DNA from: PKWO01 sp036384915
Lineage (GTDB): Bacteria > Pseudomonadota > Gammaproteobacteria > Burkholderiales > Burkholderiaceae_D
Direction: 5' to 3'
DNA: 64,000 bases
Assembly: GCA_036384915.1 (NCBI GenBank)
Contig: DASVLJ010000027.1
Location: 124,001 to 188,000, forward strand
Shown in pieces: positions 29,866-42,060 of the stretch; the stretch's first letter is position 1; the number at the start of each line of letters is the position of its first letter. Both the position numbers and the translations under genes were made by a program. The notes under the pieces were generated by a model, which had not been told where the DNA came from, did no database searches, and saw only the letters and a program-made list of their open reading frames with translations.

Positions 29866-30465
29866 TTACGAAGCGTCGCCCAACATCGCCGATTTCAGTT
29901 TGCTGTCAGCGGGGTTGTTGCCGAGCCAGATCTTGAGCAGCGCGTTGAAAAACGCTACGTCGGGAATCGGATCGGTAAGCTTCTTGCCGTTGACCGACAC
30001 CACGGTGCCGCTACCCGGAATCCAGTCCGTGGTCACAATGTCGCCCTTGTTCAAGGCGGGGATCGAACCGAACAGATTGCCGAAGGTCAACATCTGGTTG
30101 ACGATCTTGGCGCGCTCATTGATGTCCGAATTTTTCTTGATACCATCGATAAAAGCCTGGCCCATGGTGTCGCTGCCGACTTCGCGCAGCATGATCAAGG
30201 TGATGCGCTTGGCGCCGGGCTCGGCAATCACATCCGCAGCCGTTCCCTTTTTGTCGGCGATGTACAGCCCGGCAGCGTAAACCTTGACCACGAACTTGTA
30301 GCGGATGCCCGCGCCGTTGAGTTTCAAGTCTTGATTATTGACCTTGACCGTGTCGTCGAACTTGTAGCCGGCAACTTCGACCGCGGAAGCGGCGGGGGCG
30401 CCGAATAGCGCAGCCAAAAAACCAGCCGCCAGTAAGGCGCGGCCCAAGCGAATTCCCAGATTCAT
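29866..30465 (-). CDS. exported chalcone isomerase-like protein
   Basis: The 199-residue protein has a signal peptide (basic MNLGIRLGR, hydrophobic core, cleavage after APAASA) followed by a domain of the chalcone isomerase-like family: VEVAGYKFDDTVKVNNQDLKLNGAG leads into KFVVKVYAAGLYIAD, the recurrent family core. It is periplasmic; bacterial members have no proven enzymatic role and may bind a lipid or fatty acid. ATG 30465 has a GGAGA ribosome site seven bases upstream, preferred over ATG 30477, which would overlap that site. A strong intrinsic terminator follows. Confidence 0.82.
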   Translation of the reverse strand: MNLGIRLGRALLAAGFLAALFGAPAASAVEVAGYKFDDTVKVNNQDLKLNGAGIRYKFVVKVYAAGLYIADKKGTAADVIAEPGAKRITLIMLREVGSDTMGQAFIDGIKKNSDINERAKIVNQMLTFGNLFGSIPALNKGDIVTTDWIPGSGTVVSVNGKKLTDPIPDVAFFNALLKIWLGNNPADSKLKSAMLGDAS

Positions 30466-30623
30466 GTGTGTCTCCATGTGATACGCCCCATCCAAAAGCG
30501 AACGAGCGTTTTATTGTTTGCCTTCAGCATAGAGAAAATCCGCAATGCTGGCAAGCTAATGGCGATGATTGATTAAATGTTATCGATGAGAATGCGCAAG
30601 CTGCGCGCTGCCATCGCAACAGG

Positions 30624-30885
30624 CTATTCCGAGTAGGGGCGGCCTTTGATCGTTGCGCTTATGCCGCGAATCGTCGCGGCGACAACGCCGAAGACCAGCC
30701 ATGGCGACAAGATGAGAAGCAAATGAAGCACGCCCGGAAACGAGGTCATGCCGAAAGTTCGGTAACACCAGAGCATGAGCGGGGGGGCGCAGTACAGTCA
30801 GATAAAAAGCCACCCAGGCCACATAGAAGGCGATGAACAAAACGAACAGCGTCGCTCCCATCCAGGGTCGAATTCGCATAGCCAT
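30624..30885 (-). pseudogene. small two-helix membrane protein, interrupted by a frameshift at a G7 tract
   Basis: Read from ATG 30885, the sequence encodes MAMRIRPWMGATLFVLFIAF followed by a second helical stretch up to LTVLRPP at 30781. There a run of seven G (30781-30787, plus strand) shifts the frame. With six, translation continues as LMLWCYRTFGMTSFPGVLHL, then a third hydrophobic segment and a basic tail ending in GRPYSE and TAG at 30624. The full protein would have 86 residues. In the unshifted frame the sequence becomes an Arg-rich non-membrane peptide, so the break is real in this sequence. It may be a sequencing error, a decayed gene or a phase-variable tract. I do not recognise the family. 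Confidence 0.6.
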
Positions 30886-30974
30886 GAAAACCGTTCTAAA
30901 GGGCGCATTGGGTACTTTGGGCAAAGAGCATAGCACGCGCCAAGGTCGCATTGCCCAAGCTGAGAAAAACCGCC

Positions 30975-31003
30975 TTGAGCCGTTGCCCCGCTTGAGGTGT
31001 AAT
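30975..31003 (+). promoter_or_regulatory. candidate sigma-70 promoter of the LysM-repeat gene
   Basis: A -35 TTGAGC (30975-30980) and a -10 TGTAAT (30998-31003) are separated by exactly 17 bases. They would start transcription near 31010, 18 bases before ATG 31028. This argues against the longer in-frame starts at 30833 and 30884. Confidence 0.45.
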
Positions 31004-31027
31004 AGCGCTCTCGCCGATTCGCAAGGA

Positions 31028-34000
31028 ATGGAGCCCAGCTTGACACCGTCCCCCACCGATATATCTCCATCCGCTCCTGCGGCACCTGAGGCCGACCCTG
31101 CCGTCGACGCGTTGCCGCTCGGATTGTGGCCGGGCTTCCGCAGCAGTTACCGCTTCTTTGCCCCTACCGCCGGCGGCACCGACAATCTCGCCGCGCAGAT
31201 TGCCGTGGCGCCCCATGATTACTTGCCGGCCGGCAGAGTCGGCGCAGCGGAAGCCGCCCGTCGGGCTTCCGACGCCTCAGGCAGGTATTGGGGGATCGTT
31301 GCGGAAATGCGGTTTGGCGAAGTCGATTGGTCGCTCGCCACGTCGCTGGGCAAAATCGAGCCGCATGTGCCGCAGCAAACCGCGATGCGCCGGGCGATGC
31401 TCGGCCTGGCCACGGCGGCGCACGTCTTCATGAATCAGGCCGCGATGTTGCAAACGATCGCCGTGCGCACCGGCAAAGACGGTTTCGAGACGCTGTCCTC
31501 CATCATCGACAGCACCGGCGACCGGCCTGGTTATCCCTTGTCGTTCGCCCAATTGGCCGAAGCCAATGCGGAAGTGCGCGCCGACGTGCTGTTCGGCCAG
31601 CGGGCCCAAATCGCCGTCCCCCGCGGCGACGCGAATCCAGGAAAGCATACCGTCGCAGAGGGCGAAACCCTGGCGGACATCGCCCAGGTTGAAGGTGTCG
31701 CGGTCGAGGCGCTGCTGGCGGCCAACAGTTCCTTGACGCTGGCCGAGGACGGCGCCTTGACCATCCCCGGAATGGCCGACTACGTATTCCCCGACGGCAT
31801 GGTACCGCCCGATTTTGTCTATCCCGATGTTTCCGTTTACCGGACAGGCCAGGGAGAAAGCCTGCAAGGCATTGCCGAACGATGCGGCGGCTGGAAGGCT
31901 GCGGATATGGTGGGCGCCAATTGGGATCTGCCGGCCATCCTTGCTCCGGCGCCGCTCAGCTTCGGAGAAACGACACTGACGCCGACCACGCAAGACAGTT
32001 TCCGCAGCGTGGCGGAACAATTCGGATTGAGCATTCCCGAGTTCGCTGCGCAATTCGCCGCATTGCCGGGTTTGCTCGCCGGCGGCGCCTATCTGCGCGC
32101 GCCTGTTATCGCAGCGAAAAAAGGCGAGACCGTCGACGCCTGCTGCGTCCGCTTCAACCTCGACTGCGCGACGCTGATGTCGGCCAACGCCTGCCTGCCG
32201 GGCGTGCTGCAATGCGGACAAATCCTGGAAATCGACAGTGGTAGCTACGGCATCCTGCCTAACGAGTCTCTCACGCTGCTGCGGGAACGCATCAATACCG
32301 AGCGGGCCGCGCGCGGGCTGGCGCCGCTCTGCATCGATGAGTTGGCCGCGCGGACCGGCGCATTGGCACTTTCGCTTCGCAGGCTGATATCGCCGCCGCG
32401 CGGCGAACGCTTCACGGCGACGGCCGTTCCTTCCTATGCCCCGGCTGTCGGGGAGCTCGTCGTGGAAATCGTCGCCAATTCTCAGAAGGGCGGAACGATT
32501 CCTACCAGACTCACCGCCGCACCATTCACGTCGCTTCACGTCGCAGGGCAACCGATGGAACGTTTTGCCAGCGAGTTCGAGACGATGTTCCCCGGGCTCA
32601 AGCTGGCGCAGGGGTGGGGCGACGCCGTGTTCGTCGCCAACTTCTCCGGCAAGGGCGATGCGCTGGAGTACGCGGTGAAAGAGGGCGGCTTGCGCTTCTT
32701 CGCCATGCCTCCGCTCGTGCGCCAGCCATGGAACGGGAAAGGCGTCGCCGTCCCGACTTACGATAGCGTGCGCGGCCTGCATTGGCCCAGCGGCAACGCC
32801 TACGAATTTGTGGGCGCCGATCCTAACCTGTGGCAGCGCCAATTTTTCGATGCCATCGAGCAGACCATGTCGCGGCGTGCCGCCATGGCCGGCCGGCTGG
32901 ATGAAGAATTCGAAGGCTGGCTTGGCGCCATCGAAAGCGCCAGCTATCACTTGGCCGAGTCTATCGCCCGTACTGCCCTGCCGCTATTCGATGCCGATGA
33001 TGGCGGCGATGCCGGTTTGGCGCAAGTCAGGCGCAGTCTGGAGGAAGAATTTCGGCGCAATCCGGCACTCGCCGGACGCATGCAAACGGCGGTGCAATTT
33101 CCCATCGAAGTCAGCGGCCAGGGCGCCCAGAGCGATCCCGCCTGGGCCCCCTGGATTAGGGGCGGAATGCAGGTGCGTTCGCCGAATCAGTTGAGTCCGC
33201 TGCAACGGCCCCCGGCGGCCAGATTCGGTTCGGGCGAGGCGGCATTGGTCATGGAGCGTTCCCATATCACCGCACCGTTCGCGCTGGAGGAAGCGGCCAG
33301 CCGCCAGTCCGTATCGCTTGCCCTGGATTACCGCGCGGAACAATTGCAGCTTCGTGGCCGCACGCCCTATCTTGATTTCGCGCTTCCCTTTTCCCAAGGC
33401 GAGTATGTCTCGGGCTGCATCGAGCGGGCTACGCTCATTGCGCCTTTGTTCCATTTACCCGCGTCGACCGTTTTGAGCCGCGAAGCGGCGGCGCCGGCAT
33501 GGCCGGCGGATCCGCAGGTCATGCCCCTGCAATGGACCTACCGCTTCGCCTGCGCGCCTCGGCTTGCGGTTCAGGACGAACTCTGCCTCGAAGTCGGGTT
33601 CGAGAGCCTCGACAGCGTTGCAGAGAGACCAGTCGGCAAAGAGCCGAATGACAGCTATATTCGTGCGCTGGCAGCTTTCGTCGCTGCCTGGCCCTCCATA
33701 TCCGCCGACCTTGCCCGGCCTTGGGACCAGGCCGGCGTAGCCGTCGCGCGTGCGGCCGCCATGGCGTTTGCCTACCTGGCGCAAAATGTATCGCAGGCGT
33801 GGAAGCCGCCTGGCATGGAAGGGCCAGCCGCCACGGCTCAGGCGGACTTCGCCTATGCCTTGACCGCGGAGATGGCCGGCGAACCGCCTTATGTGGCCGC
33901 ACTGCATATCGAGCGGCTTGGAAAGGGTGCGGATGGGCTCGACCAGCCGGACGATTTCCTCTTCCTTGCCGAGGCCGGTCTGGCAGCGGGGCTGGATGAG

Positions 34001-34939
34001 GGCAGGGTGGAGGGCCGTTTACGCGAACAGTTCCTGAATCATGGCTTTCCGCTTGGAGCCGGTTGCAAGCTGAAGGTCAATGCCGCCGGTCGCGACTGGA
34101 CGCTGCAAGACCGCGAAGCGCAACAATCCGCTGCTTCGGGAAGCCGCTTCCGCGCTCCGCAAACCTATCGCCTGTTGATGAAAACCATGGCCTCAGGCAC
34201 GACAAAGCTGGCGGTGTACCGGCAGATTCTTTGGCCTGCGCTCAAGCTGCAAGGCGACGCCGATTGGCAAGATATGACCCTGGATGGCAACAGGCTGAGC
34301 CTCGCGCTCCCGCCGGGGCGTTACGCCGCGCTCGAGGCGCTGGAGCTCGAGTTCGCCTTCTATCGCATGAATCTCTTTCTGCGACAGAACGCACAGGCCA
34401 AGGCCGCCGTTACCCGCAACCGCTCTCTGCGGCCCGACGCAGTGACCAACCCGGCGTTCGTCATGAGCAACGCGCCGAGCCGCTTCACGCTTCCGGTCGA
34501 CGCGACCGCTGTCGCCGCCGATCCCATCGAATTGCCGGGTGAGACGCTGGCGCAGGCATTGACGCATTATTTCAACGATTTGTGTTCCGCGGTCGCGTTC
34601 GCCATACCTCCGGGGCGGGACAACGCGTTACATTTGAAAATCGAGGCCGTGTTTTCCCGGCCCCTCGAAGGTGTGGCGCCGTCCATGGTCGATCTGCCGC
34701 TGTTTGCGGCGGCGCCCGTCGAGGTCGAGACCGGCGGAGGCGCTGCAGCCGAAGAGTTCTATGCGACGCTGGCCGGCATGGCCGAAGCGGCGGTGGAACA
34801 GCTTGCGCCGCCCGCTTCGGCGCGAGGACGGTATCGCTTCCACGCGTCCATATACCGTTCGACCGAGGACGCGCGCGAGGCGCGTCCCCTATTGGAGCTC
34901 ATGCAGCTGGAATACGCGCTTACTCGAAGAATTCCTTGA
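31028..34939 (+). CDS. large protein with four LysM-like repeats, function unknown
   Basis: The 1303-residue protein has no recognisable signal peptide and no enzyme domain I can name. LysM-like repeats lie at about residues 205-248 ([18 protein letters not shown]), 269-310 ([18 protein letters not shown]), 315-358 ([17 protein letters not shown]) and 360-402 ([18 protein letters not shown]); the third and fourth are divergent. LysM domains bind peptidoglycan or chitin. About 900 residues of unassigned, mostly beta-rich sequence follow. The start may be ATG 31028, where AAGGA is too close, or TTG 31040 with GGAG six bases away. The stop lies 20 bases inside dnaJ on the other strand. It has no related neighbours and looks inserted beside the heat-shock operon. 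Large LysM proteins occur with toxin and contractile systems, but nothing here proves that. Confidence 0.75.
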   Translation: MEPSLTPSPTDISPSAPAAPEADPAVDALPLGLWPGFRSSYRFFAPTAGGTDNLAAQIAVAPHDYLPAGRVGAAEAARRASDASGRYWGIVAEMRFGEVDWSLATSLGKIEPHVPQQTAMRRAMLGLATAAHVFMNQAAMLQTIAVRTGKDGFETLSSIIDSTGDRPGYPLSFAQLAEANAEVRADVLFGQRAQIAVPRGDANPGKHTVAEGETLADIAQVEGVAVEALLAANSSLTLAEDGALTIPGMADYVFPDGMVPPDFVYPDVSVYRTGQGESLQGIAERCGGWKAADMVGANWDLPAILAPAPLSFGETTLTPTTQDSFRSVAEQFGLSIPEFAAQFAALPGLLAGGAYLRAPVIAAKKGETVDACCVRFNLDCATLMSANACLPGVLQCGQILEIDSGSYGILPNESLTLLRERINTERAARGLAPLCIDELAARTGALALSLRRLISPPRGERFTATAVPSYAPAVGELVVEIVANSQKGGTIPTRLTAAPFTSLHVAGQPMERFASEFETMFPGLKLAQGWGDAVFVANFSGKGDALEYAVKEGGLRFFAMPPLVRQPWNGKGVAVPTYDSVRGLHWPSGNAYEFVGADPNLWQRQFFDAIEQTMSRRAAMAGRLDEEFEGWLGAIESASYHLAESIARTALPLFDADDGGDAGLAQVRRSLEEEFRRNPALAGRMQTAVQFPIEVSGQGAQSDPAWAPWIRGGMQVRSPNQLSPLQRPPAARFGSGEAALVMERSHITAPFALEEAASRQSVSLALDYRAEQLQLRGRTPYLDFALPFSQGEYVSGCIERATLIAPLFHLPASTVLSREAAAPAWPADPQVMPLQWTYRFACAPRLAVQDELCLEVGFESLDSVAERPVGKEPNDSYIRALAAFVAAWPSISADLARPWDQAGVAVARAAAMAFAYLAQNVSQAWKPPGMEGPAATAQADFAYALTAEMAGEPPYVAALHIERLGKGADGLDQPDDFLFLAEAGLAAGLDEGRVEGRLREQFLNHGFPLGAGCKLKVNAAGRDWTLQDREAQQSAASGSRFRAPQTYRLLMKTMASGTTKLAVYRQILWPALKLQGDADWQDMTLDGNRLSLALPPGRYAALEALELEFAFYRMNLFLRQNAQAKAAVTRNRSLRPDAVTNPAFVMSNAPSRFTLPVDATAVAADPIELPGETLAQALTHYFNDLCSAVAFAIPPGRDNALHLKIEAVFSRPLEGVAPSMVDLPLFAAAPVEVETGGGAAAEEFYATLAGMAEAAVEQLAPPASARGRYRFHASIYRSTEDAREARPLLELMQLEYALTRRIP

Positions 34940-36050
34940 CCTTGTCCTTCCAGGACTTGGTCTGCGGATTGTGCTTCGCTCCGCCTTCGATGGTGAGGTG
35001 TTCCAGTTCGCGCAGCAATTCCTTCTGCCTTTCGGTCAGCTTGACCGGCGTCTCCACCACGACATGGCAGAACAGGTCGCCGGCATAACCGGCACGATAT
35101 GGCGTGATGCCCTTGCTGCGCAAGCGGAAGGTCTTCCCGCTCTGGGTGCCTTCGGGAATCGTAAACGATGCCTTGCCGCTCAAGGTCGGCACTTCGATTT
35201 CGCCGCCCAGCGCCGCCTTGGCGAACGAGATCGGCATCTCGCAATGCAGGTCGCCGCCGTCGCGCTGGAATACCGGATGGGGCTTGATGCGGATTTCCAC
35301 GTACAAGTCGCCGGCCGGCCCGCCGTTCATGCCCGGTTCGCCGTTGCCTGAGGAGCGGATGCGCTGGCCATCGTCGATGCCGGCGGGAATGTTCACTTCC
35401 AGCGTCTTGTTGCGCTTGATGCGGCCCGCGCCGCTGCAAGTGGGGCAGGGCGTGGGGATGATCTTGCCCGTGCCGTGGCATTTGGAGCAGGTTTGCTGGA
35501 TGCTGAAGAAGCCTTGTTGCATGCGTACCTGGCCGTGGCCGCCGCACGTGGTGCAAGTGGTCGGGCTGGTGCCGGGCTTGGCGCCCGAGCCGTGGCAGGT
35601 GTCGCAGTTATCCCAGGACGGTACGCGGATGGTGGTATCGAAGCCGTGCGCGGCTTGTTCCAGCGTGATCTCGAGACCGTAACGCAGGTCGGCGCCGCGA
35701 TAGACTTGCGGGCCGCTGGAACGTCCGCGGCCGCCGCCGAAGATGTCCCCGAAGATGTCGCCGAAAGCGTCGGCAAAGCCCCCCGCACCGCCGCCGAATC
35801 CGCCGCCGCCCGCACCCATGTTGGGGTCGACGCCGGCATGGCCGTAACGGTCGTAAGCTTCGCGCTTGGACGGCTCGGACAGCATTTCGTAGGCCTCCTT
35901 GGCCTCCTTGAATTTCTCTTCCGCGCCCTTGCTGTCCGGATTGCGGTCCGGATGGTATTTCATGGCGAGCTTGCGGTATGCCTTCTTGATATCGTCATCC
36001 GAGGCATTCTTCGCTACGCCCAGTACTTCGTAAAAATCCCTCTTTGCCAT
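34920..36050 (-). CDS. dnaJ: chaperone protein DnaJ
   Basis: The 376-residue type I J-protein stimulates DnaK ATPase and delivers unfolded substrates. The J domain occupies residues 1-70 with the HPD motif in KYHPDRNPD, then a Gly/Phe-rich linker with [10 protein letters not shown], the zinc-finger domain with four CxxCxGxG repeats ([34 protein letters not shown]), and the C-terminal substrate domain. Last gene of grpE-dnaK-dnaJ. A hairpin between dnaK and dnaJ may lower its expression. Its 3' end overlaps that of the LysM gene by 20 bases. Confidence 0.98.
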   Translation of the reverse strand: MAKRDFYEVLGVAKNASDDDIKKAYRKLAMKYHPDRNPDSKGAEEKFKEAKEAYEMLSEPSKREAYDRYGHAGVDPNMGAGGGGFGGGAGGFADAFGDIFGDIFGGGRGRSSGPQVYRGADLRYGLEITLEQAAHGFDTTIRVPSWDNCDTCHGSGAKPGTSPTTCTTCGGHGQVRMQQGFFSIQQTCSKCHGTGKIIPTPCPTCSGAGRIKRNKTLEVNIPAGIDDGQRIRSSGNGEPGMNGGPAGDLYVEIRIKPHPVFQRDGGDLHCEMPISFAKAALGGEIEVPTLSGKASFTIPEGTQSGKTFRLRSKGITPYRAGYAGDLFCHVVVETPVKLTERQKELLRELEHLTIEGGAKHNPQTKSWKDKVKEFFE

Positions 36051-36080
36051 CTTGCCAGTACCCTTTGAATTAAGCGAAAA

Positions 36081-36112
36081 CGCCGGAACCGGATCAGATC
36101 CAGGTCCCGGCG
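36081..36112 (-). terminator. hairpin between dnaK and dnaJ (attenuator)
   Basis: CGCCGG and CCGGCG form the stem base, extended by ACC/GGT and GGATC/GATCC with single bulges. Reading on the minus strand the hairpin is followed by TTTTCG. It lies 45 bases beyond the dnaK stop and 31 bases before the dnaJ start, so it could partly end transcripts after dnaK and set the DnaK:DnaJ ratio. Confidence 0.5.
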
Positions 36113-36157
36113 AGCCAAACAGCCCGGCTCAATACCAGGCCAGTCGGCAGCACTGTT

Positions 36158-38101
<1,944 letters not shown>

Positions 38102-38195
38102 GATAATTCCTTGTTTTGTAATGGTTTAGTACTGAATTCCGATGCTTCACATATATGGAAAGCCCCTACTATTTCAAGGGCTTCCCCGAGACTTT

Positions 38196-38783
38196 TTATT
38201 GCGCCACCGTCACCAAAGCTGGGCGCAGCAAGCGGTCGGCGATCATGTAACCCTTTTGCAGTACGGTCACGACCGTGTTGGCGGCTTGCTCGGCAGGCAC
38301 CATCGATACTGCCTGGTGCTTCATCGGGTCGAGCTTGTCGCCCGGCTTGGGGTTGACTTCGACGAGCTTGTTTTTCTCGAAGGCGGCGGACAGCTGCTTG
38401 AGCGTCATGTCCACGCCTTCTTTCAAGGATTCGATGGTCGGCGTTGCCACCTGCAAGGCCATTTCCAGGCTGTCCTTCACGGGCACCATGGATTCGGCAA
38501 AGCCTTCGATGGCGAACTTGTGCGCCTTGGCGATATCTTCCTGTGCGCGGCGGCGGATGTTTTCTCCTTCGGCCTTGGCACGCAAATAGGCGTCTTGCAG
38601 CTCGGCAGCCTTGGCCACGGCATTGGCCAACTGCTGTTCCAGCGACGGCTCGCCGGATGCAGCATTTTCAGCCGGTTTTTCCGCGCTTTTTTCCACTGGC
38701 TGGCCCTCGGCGGCCGTTTTCAACTCTTCAGCAGGCGCTTGGTCCTGGGTCTCCGGGGCTTGCGTGTTTTCTTGATCCTGCAT
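38196..38783 (-). CDS. grpE: nucleotide exchange factor GrpE
   Basis: The 195-residue protein releases ADP from DnaK and acts as thermosensor. The first about 45 residues are low-complexity Glu/Ala/Gln/Pro. A long coiled coil follows ([25 protein letters not shown]), then the C-terminal beta domain with [13 protein letters not shown]...[11 protein letters not shown] and [20 protein letters not shown], which is the family signature. ATG 38783 is preceded by GGAG with 7 bases spacing. It heads grpE-dnaK-dnaJ behind a sigma-32 promoter. Confidence 0.95.
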   Translation of the reverse strand: MQDQENTQAPETQDQAPAEELKTAAEGQPVEKSAEKPAENAASGEPSLEQQLANAVAKAAELQDAYLRAKAEGENIRRRAQEDIAKAHKFAIEGFAESMVPVKDSLEMALQVATPTIESLKEGVDMTLKQLSAAFEKNKLVEVNPKPGDKLDPMKHQAVSMVPAEQAANTVVTVLQKGYMIADRLLRPALVTVAQ

Positions 38784-38838
38784 CAAAAATCTCCAACAAA
38801 TCAAATACTTAAGATTGGCAAAAAATAATTCTGACCCT

Positions 38839-38866
38839 ACATGGGGCTAACCCACAATATTTCAAG
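38839..38866 (-). promoter_or_regulatory. sigma-32 heat-shock promoter of grpE-dnaK-dnaJ
   Basis: On the minus strand CTTGAAA (38866-38860) is followed after 13 bases by CCCCATGT (38846-38839). This is an essentially perfect match to the RpoH consensus. It lies 56 bases before the grpE start. No CIRCE element (TTAGCACTC / GAGTGCTAA) is visible near it, so HrcA does not seem to control this operon directly. Confidence 0.88.
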
Positions 38867-39054
38867 GGGTATTTCGTCATCAATATTGAAATTATCGCCA
38901 GCAACCGGTGTTGCAGCGCAGCGACAGAACGTAAAAAATGGAAGATTTAGTTACAACTCTCACATGTTTATGGGATGTGGTAATTTCCACTTTGAACTAG
39001 GATGTGGGTATGGGAGTCTTACTGCAACAACATCAGCACATCACGGGAAGTCGT

Positions 39055-39147
39055 ATGAAGCTGCCTCTTATTCTTGCATCTCTGGTTGCCTACGTGGTTT
39101 TGGCAACGGTCTGGATTTGCTACTCGGAGCTTGTCGCCCTTTATTAA
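39055..39147 (+). CDS. possible 30-residue single-helix membrane protein
   Basis: A short frame encodes MKLPLILASLVAYVVLATVW and then ICYSELVALY. It is one continuous hydrophobic segment with a basic N terminus and aromatic C-terminal end, as in small membrane regulators. A GGGAAG ribosome binding site lies 4-5 bases before the ATG. It sits in the 370-base gap between the grpE promoter and the hemH stop, which otherwise holds nothing I recognise, and its sequence is more AT-rich than the surrounding genes. No family can be named. Whether it is expressed cannot be judged from sequence. Confidence 0.4.
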   Translation: MKLPLILASLVAYVVLATVWICYSELVALY

Positions 39148-39239
39148 GGGTGAGGGATTTTATCAGCAAAGAAGGGGCGATTTTTAGCCGCCCGCTGATT
39201 GCTTAGCCGCTTTTTCCGTTTTTCGCTTCGAATAGCCGT

Positions 39240-40346
39240 TCAGTTCGTGGCGCCCTGAGCGCGCGCCAATTGTGCCGTTTTGTCCGCATCCGCATTCCGC
39301 GCCTCTTGGACGGACTTTGCAGACGGCCAGCCTTGCATATGCGCCAGTGAAATATCGGCCAACGCATGGATCCAGTCCGGCGTTTCATTGAGGCAAGGAA
39401 TGTAATGGAAAGTCTTGCCTCCGGCGGAGAGGAATTCGGCGCGCACTTCCATGGCGATTTCTTCCAGTGTTTCGAGGCAATCGCTGGTGAAGCCGGGGCA
39501 GACCACGTCGACACGCTGGACACCTTGCTGCGCCAGCTTTTTCACGCTCGGTGCGGTATACGGCTGCAGCCATTCGGCCTTGCCGAAGCGCGACTGGAAG
39601 CTGAGCAGGTAGCGGTTTTCGTCGAGGCCGAGCTGTTCGGCCAACAAGCGCGCGGTCTTGTGGCACTCGCAATAATAAGGGTCGCCCAGCGTCAGCGTGC
39701 GCTTGGGCACGCCATGGAAACTCATCACCAGCTTGTCCGGCCGGCCGTGCTTTTCCCAATAGCGGTTGACCGAGGCGGCCAATGCCGCGATATAGCCGGC
39801 ATGGTCGTGATAGTTGCGCACAAAGCGCAGCTCCGGCAGGTTGCGCACACGTGCAAGATGCGCAAACACGGCATCGTGGATGGATGCGGTCGTGGTGGCC
39901 GAATATTGTGGGTAAGCCGGCAAGACCAGGATGCGTTCCGCCCCTGCGGCTTTCAATTGATTCAGGACTTCAGGAATACCCGGCTTGCCATAACGCATGG
40001 CGTAAGCCACTTCCACGCTGTGTCCGCGTTGGCCCAGATAGCCGCCCAACAGCTTGGCCTGCTTTTCCGTATGCATTTTCAAGGGCGAGCCGTCGGGCGT
40101 CCAGACCGAAGCGTATTTTTTTGCCGATTGACCGGAGCGGAACGGCAGTATCACGGCGTGGAGGATGAGCCACCACAGTGCGCGCGGGATTTCGACCACG
40201 CGCGGATCCCACAGGAATTCTTTGAGATAGGGCCGCAAGGCCGCCGCCGTCGGCGCTTCGGGTGTGCCGAGGTTGACCAGCAGGATGGCCGTTTTGCCGG
40301 TCCGGCTCTGATTGTGGCTGTGCTGAGGTTCGGGCAGGAAGGTCAT
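39240..40346 (-). CDS. hemH: ferrochelatase
   Basis: The 368-residue enzyme inserts Fe(II) into protoporphyrin IX, the last step of heme synthesis. Conserved segments are [14 protein letters not shown] at the N terminus, [14 protein letters not shown], the active-site [11 protein letters not shown] with the catalytic His, and [17 protein letters not shown]. It overlaps the recN stop by one base (TGATG), so the two are probably cotranscribed. Its substrate would come from the HemJ-type oxidase at 8901. Confidence 0.95.
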   Translation of the reverse strand: MTFLPEPQHSHNQSRTGKTAILLVNLGTPEAPTAAALRPYLKEFLWDPRVVEIPRALWWLILHAVILPFRSGQSAKKYASVWTPDGSPLKMHTEKQAKLLGGYLGQRGHSVEVAYAMRYGKPGIPEVLNQLKAAGAERILVLPAYPQYSATTTASIHDAVFAHLARVRNLPELRFVRNYHDHAGYIAALAASVNRYWEKHGRPDKLVMSFHGVPKRTLTLGDPYYCECHKTARLLAEQLGLDENRYLLSFQSRFGKAEWLQPYTAPSVKKLAQQGVQRVDVVCPGFTSDCLETLEEIAMEVRAEFLSAGGKTFHYIPCLNETPDWIHALADISLAHMQGWPSAKSVQEARNADADKTAQLARAQGATN

Positions 40347-41995
40347 CACGATGCCAATAGTTCGCGTGCATGCTTGCGCGTGGTGGCCGTGATCTCGATG
40401 CCGCCCAGCATGCGAGCCACTTCTTCCACGCGCGCCTTGGCATCGAGCGCGTCGATGCGCGAAACGGTGCGCTCGCCGCGCGCTTCCTTGCTGACCTGGA
40501 AGTGCTGGTTGGCCTGGCTCGCCACTTGCGGCAAGTGCGTCACGCATAACACCTGCCGGTCCTGTCCCAGCCGCTTCAGCAGGCGGCCTACGACTTCTGC
40601 CACGCCGCCGCCTATGCCGCTATCGACTTCATCGAAGATCAGCGTGGGCGTGGCCGTGGCGCTCGATGCGATGACGGAGATGGCGAGCGAAATGCGAGCC
40701 AGTTCGCCGCCCGAAGCGACCTTGGCCAGCGGACGCACGGCGCTGCCGGCATGGCCGGCGACAAGGAATTCCACCTGCTCCAGGCCGAATGCGGCCGGCT
40801 CGCAGGGGCGTAGCGCGATCTCGAAGCGGCCGCCGGCCATGCTCAAGTCCTGCATGGCCGTGGTCACGGCCTTCCCCAGGTCGGCTGCCACGTTGGCACG
40901 CTTTTTGGTCAGTTTTTCCGCTGCTGCACGATACGCCGCTTCGGCCTTGTCCTCTTCGGCCTTCAAGCCGGCCATGTCGCTGGCTTGCGCCAATTGGCGC
41001 AGCTGCGCGGCCAGGGTTTCATGCTCCTGCGGCAGGTCTTCCGGCTGCACGCGGAATTTGCGTGCCGTGGAATGGATCGCTTCCAGCCGGCCTTCGACTT
41101 CGCGCAAGCGTGCCGGGTCGAGTTCGACGCGTCCCAGGTAATCGTTCAAGGCATAGACCGCTTCCTGCAACTGGATGCGCGCCGGCTCCAGCGCTTCGAG
41201 CACTGGCTTCAGGTCGGCATCGATATCGGTCAGCTTGGCCAATTTTGCATTGAGCGAAGACAGGCGCGACAGCATGGGGTTGTCGTCCGACTCCGAGATC
41301 GCATTCAAGGCTTCCTGCGCGCCTTCGATGAGGTGGGCTGCATGCGAGAGCCTGCTATGCTCGTTCGAAATCTCGGTCCATTCGCCGGGCTTCACTCCAA
41401 GTTTGTCCAGCTCGCCGACCTGCCATTCGAGCCGTTCGCGTTCCAGCAGCACGTTCCTGGCATTGGTTTCGAATTCCTCGCGCTGCTTGACCAAGGCACG
41501 CCAGGCTTTGTAAAGCTGGCCGACCTCCTTGACCGCATCCTGCAAGCCGGCCTGGTTGTCCAGCAGCACGCGTTGCGCATCGCTTTTCAACAGGGACTGG
41601 TGCGCATGCTGGCCATGGATGTCGACCAGCATGTCGCCCAGTTCGCGCAATTGCGTCGCCGTAGCGGCGATACCGTTGACGTAAGCCTTGGAGCGTCCGG
41701 CATTATCGATCACGCGGCGCAGCATGATGGAAGCCTCTTCGCCGGCTATCTCGTTGGCGGCGAGCCAGGCCTCCACTTCAGGTCCGGCCGAGAATTCGGC
41801 CGTGATGTCGGCTTTGGAAGCGCCTTCGCGCACCATGCTGGCATCGCCGCGCTCGCCCAAGGCGAGCGCCAGGGCGTCGATCAGGATGGATTTGCCGGCA
41901 CCGGTTTCGCCGGTGAAGACGGTGAAGCCACTGGCGAAATCGAGTTCGATGGTGTCGACGATGACGAAGTCGTGAATGGATAGGGTGCGGAGCAT
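40346..41995 (-). CDS. recN: DNA repair protein RecN
   Basis: The 549-residue SMC-like ATPase acts in recombinational repair of double-strand breaks. It starts directly with [19 protein letters not shown], has Walker [16 protein letters not shown] near residue 30, a long coiled coil in the middle (residues about 150-350), and the C-terminal signature [13 protein letters not shown] and Walker [13 protein letters not shown]. The nadK gene lies upstream on the same strand with a 65-base gap bearing a hairpin. No SOS box is obvious in front of it. Confidence 0.96.
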   Translation of the reverse strand: MLRTLSIHDFVIVDTIELDFASGFTVFTGETGAGKSILIDALALALGERGDASMVREGASKADITAEFSAGPEVEAWLAANEIAGEEASIMLRRVIDNAGRSKAYVNGIAATATQLRELGDMLVDIHGQHAHQSLLKSDAQRVLLDNQAGLQDAVKEVGQLYKAWRALVKQREEFETNARNVLLERERLEWQVGELDKLGVKPGEWTEISNEHSRLSHAAHLIEGAQEALNAISESDDNPMLSRLSSLNAKLAKLTDIDADLKPVLEALEPARIQLQEAVYALNDYLGRVELDPARLREVEGRLEAIHSTARKFRVQPEDLPQEHETLAAQLRQLAQASDMAGLKAEEDKAEAAYRAAAEKLTKKRANVAADLGKAVTTAMQDLSMAGGRFEIALRPCEPAAFGLEQVEFLVAGHAGSAVRPLAKVASGGELARISLAISVIASSATATPTLIFDEVDSGIGGGVAEVVGRLLKRLGQDRQVLCVTHLPQVASQANQHFQVSKEARGERTVSRIDALDAKARVEEVARMLGGIEITATTRKHARELLAS

Positions 41996-42022
41996 GGTTT
42001 AAGCGTCAAAATCGGCGAACCT

Positions 42023-42048
42023 GTCGTCCCCGCGAAAGCGGGGATGAC
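42023..42048. terminator. GTCGTCCCCGC-GAAA-GCGGGGATGAC hairpin
   Basis: An 11-base stem closed by a GAAA tetraloop lies in the 65-base gap between nadK (stop 42061) and recN (start 41995). There is no U-tract. The sequence resembles a palindrome scattered through many proteobacterial genomes. A terminator or RNA-protection role is inferred. Confidence 0.55.
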
Positions 42049-42060
42049 ACCGGAGCGCGT

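Noticed and set aside
30833..31027. Upstream extension of the LysM protein from 30833 or 30884
   Set aside because: The stretch overlaps the opposite-strand membrane-protein gene and the likely promoter, and its translation looks non-coding.
31277..32950. Minus-strand open frame opposite the LysM gene (557 codons)
   Set aside because: The plus frame carries clear LysM repeats and has the promoter; the opposite product is low in recognisable features.
38784..38900. CIRCE operator near grpE
   Set aside because: No TTAGCACTC-N9-GAGTGCTAA pattern could be found; only the sigma-32 promoter is present.
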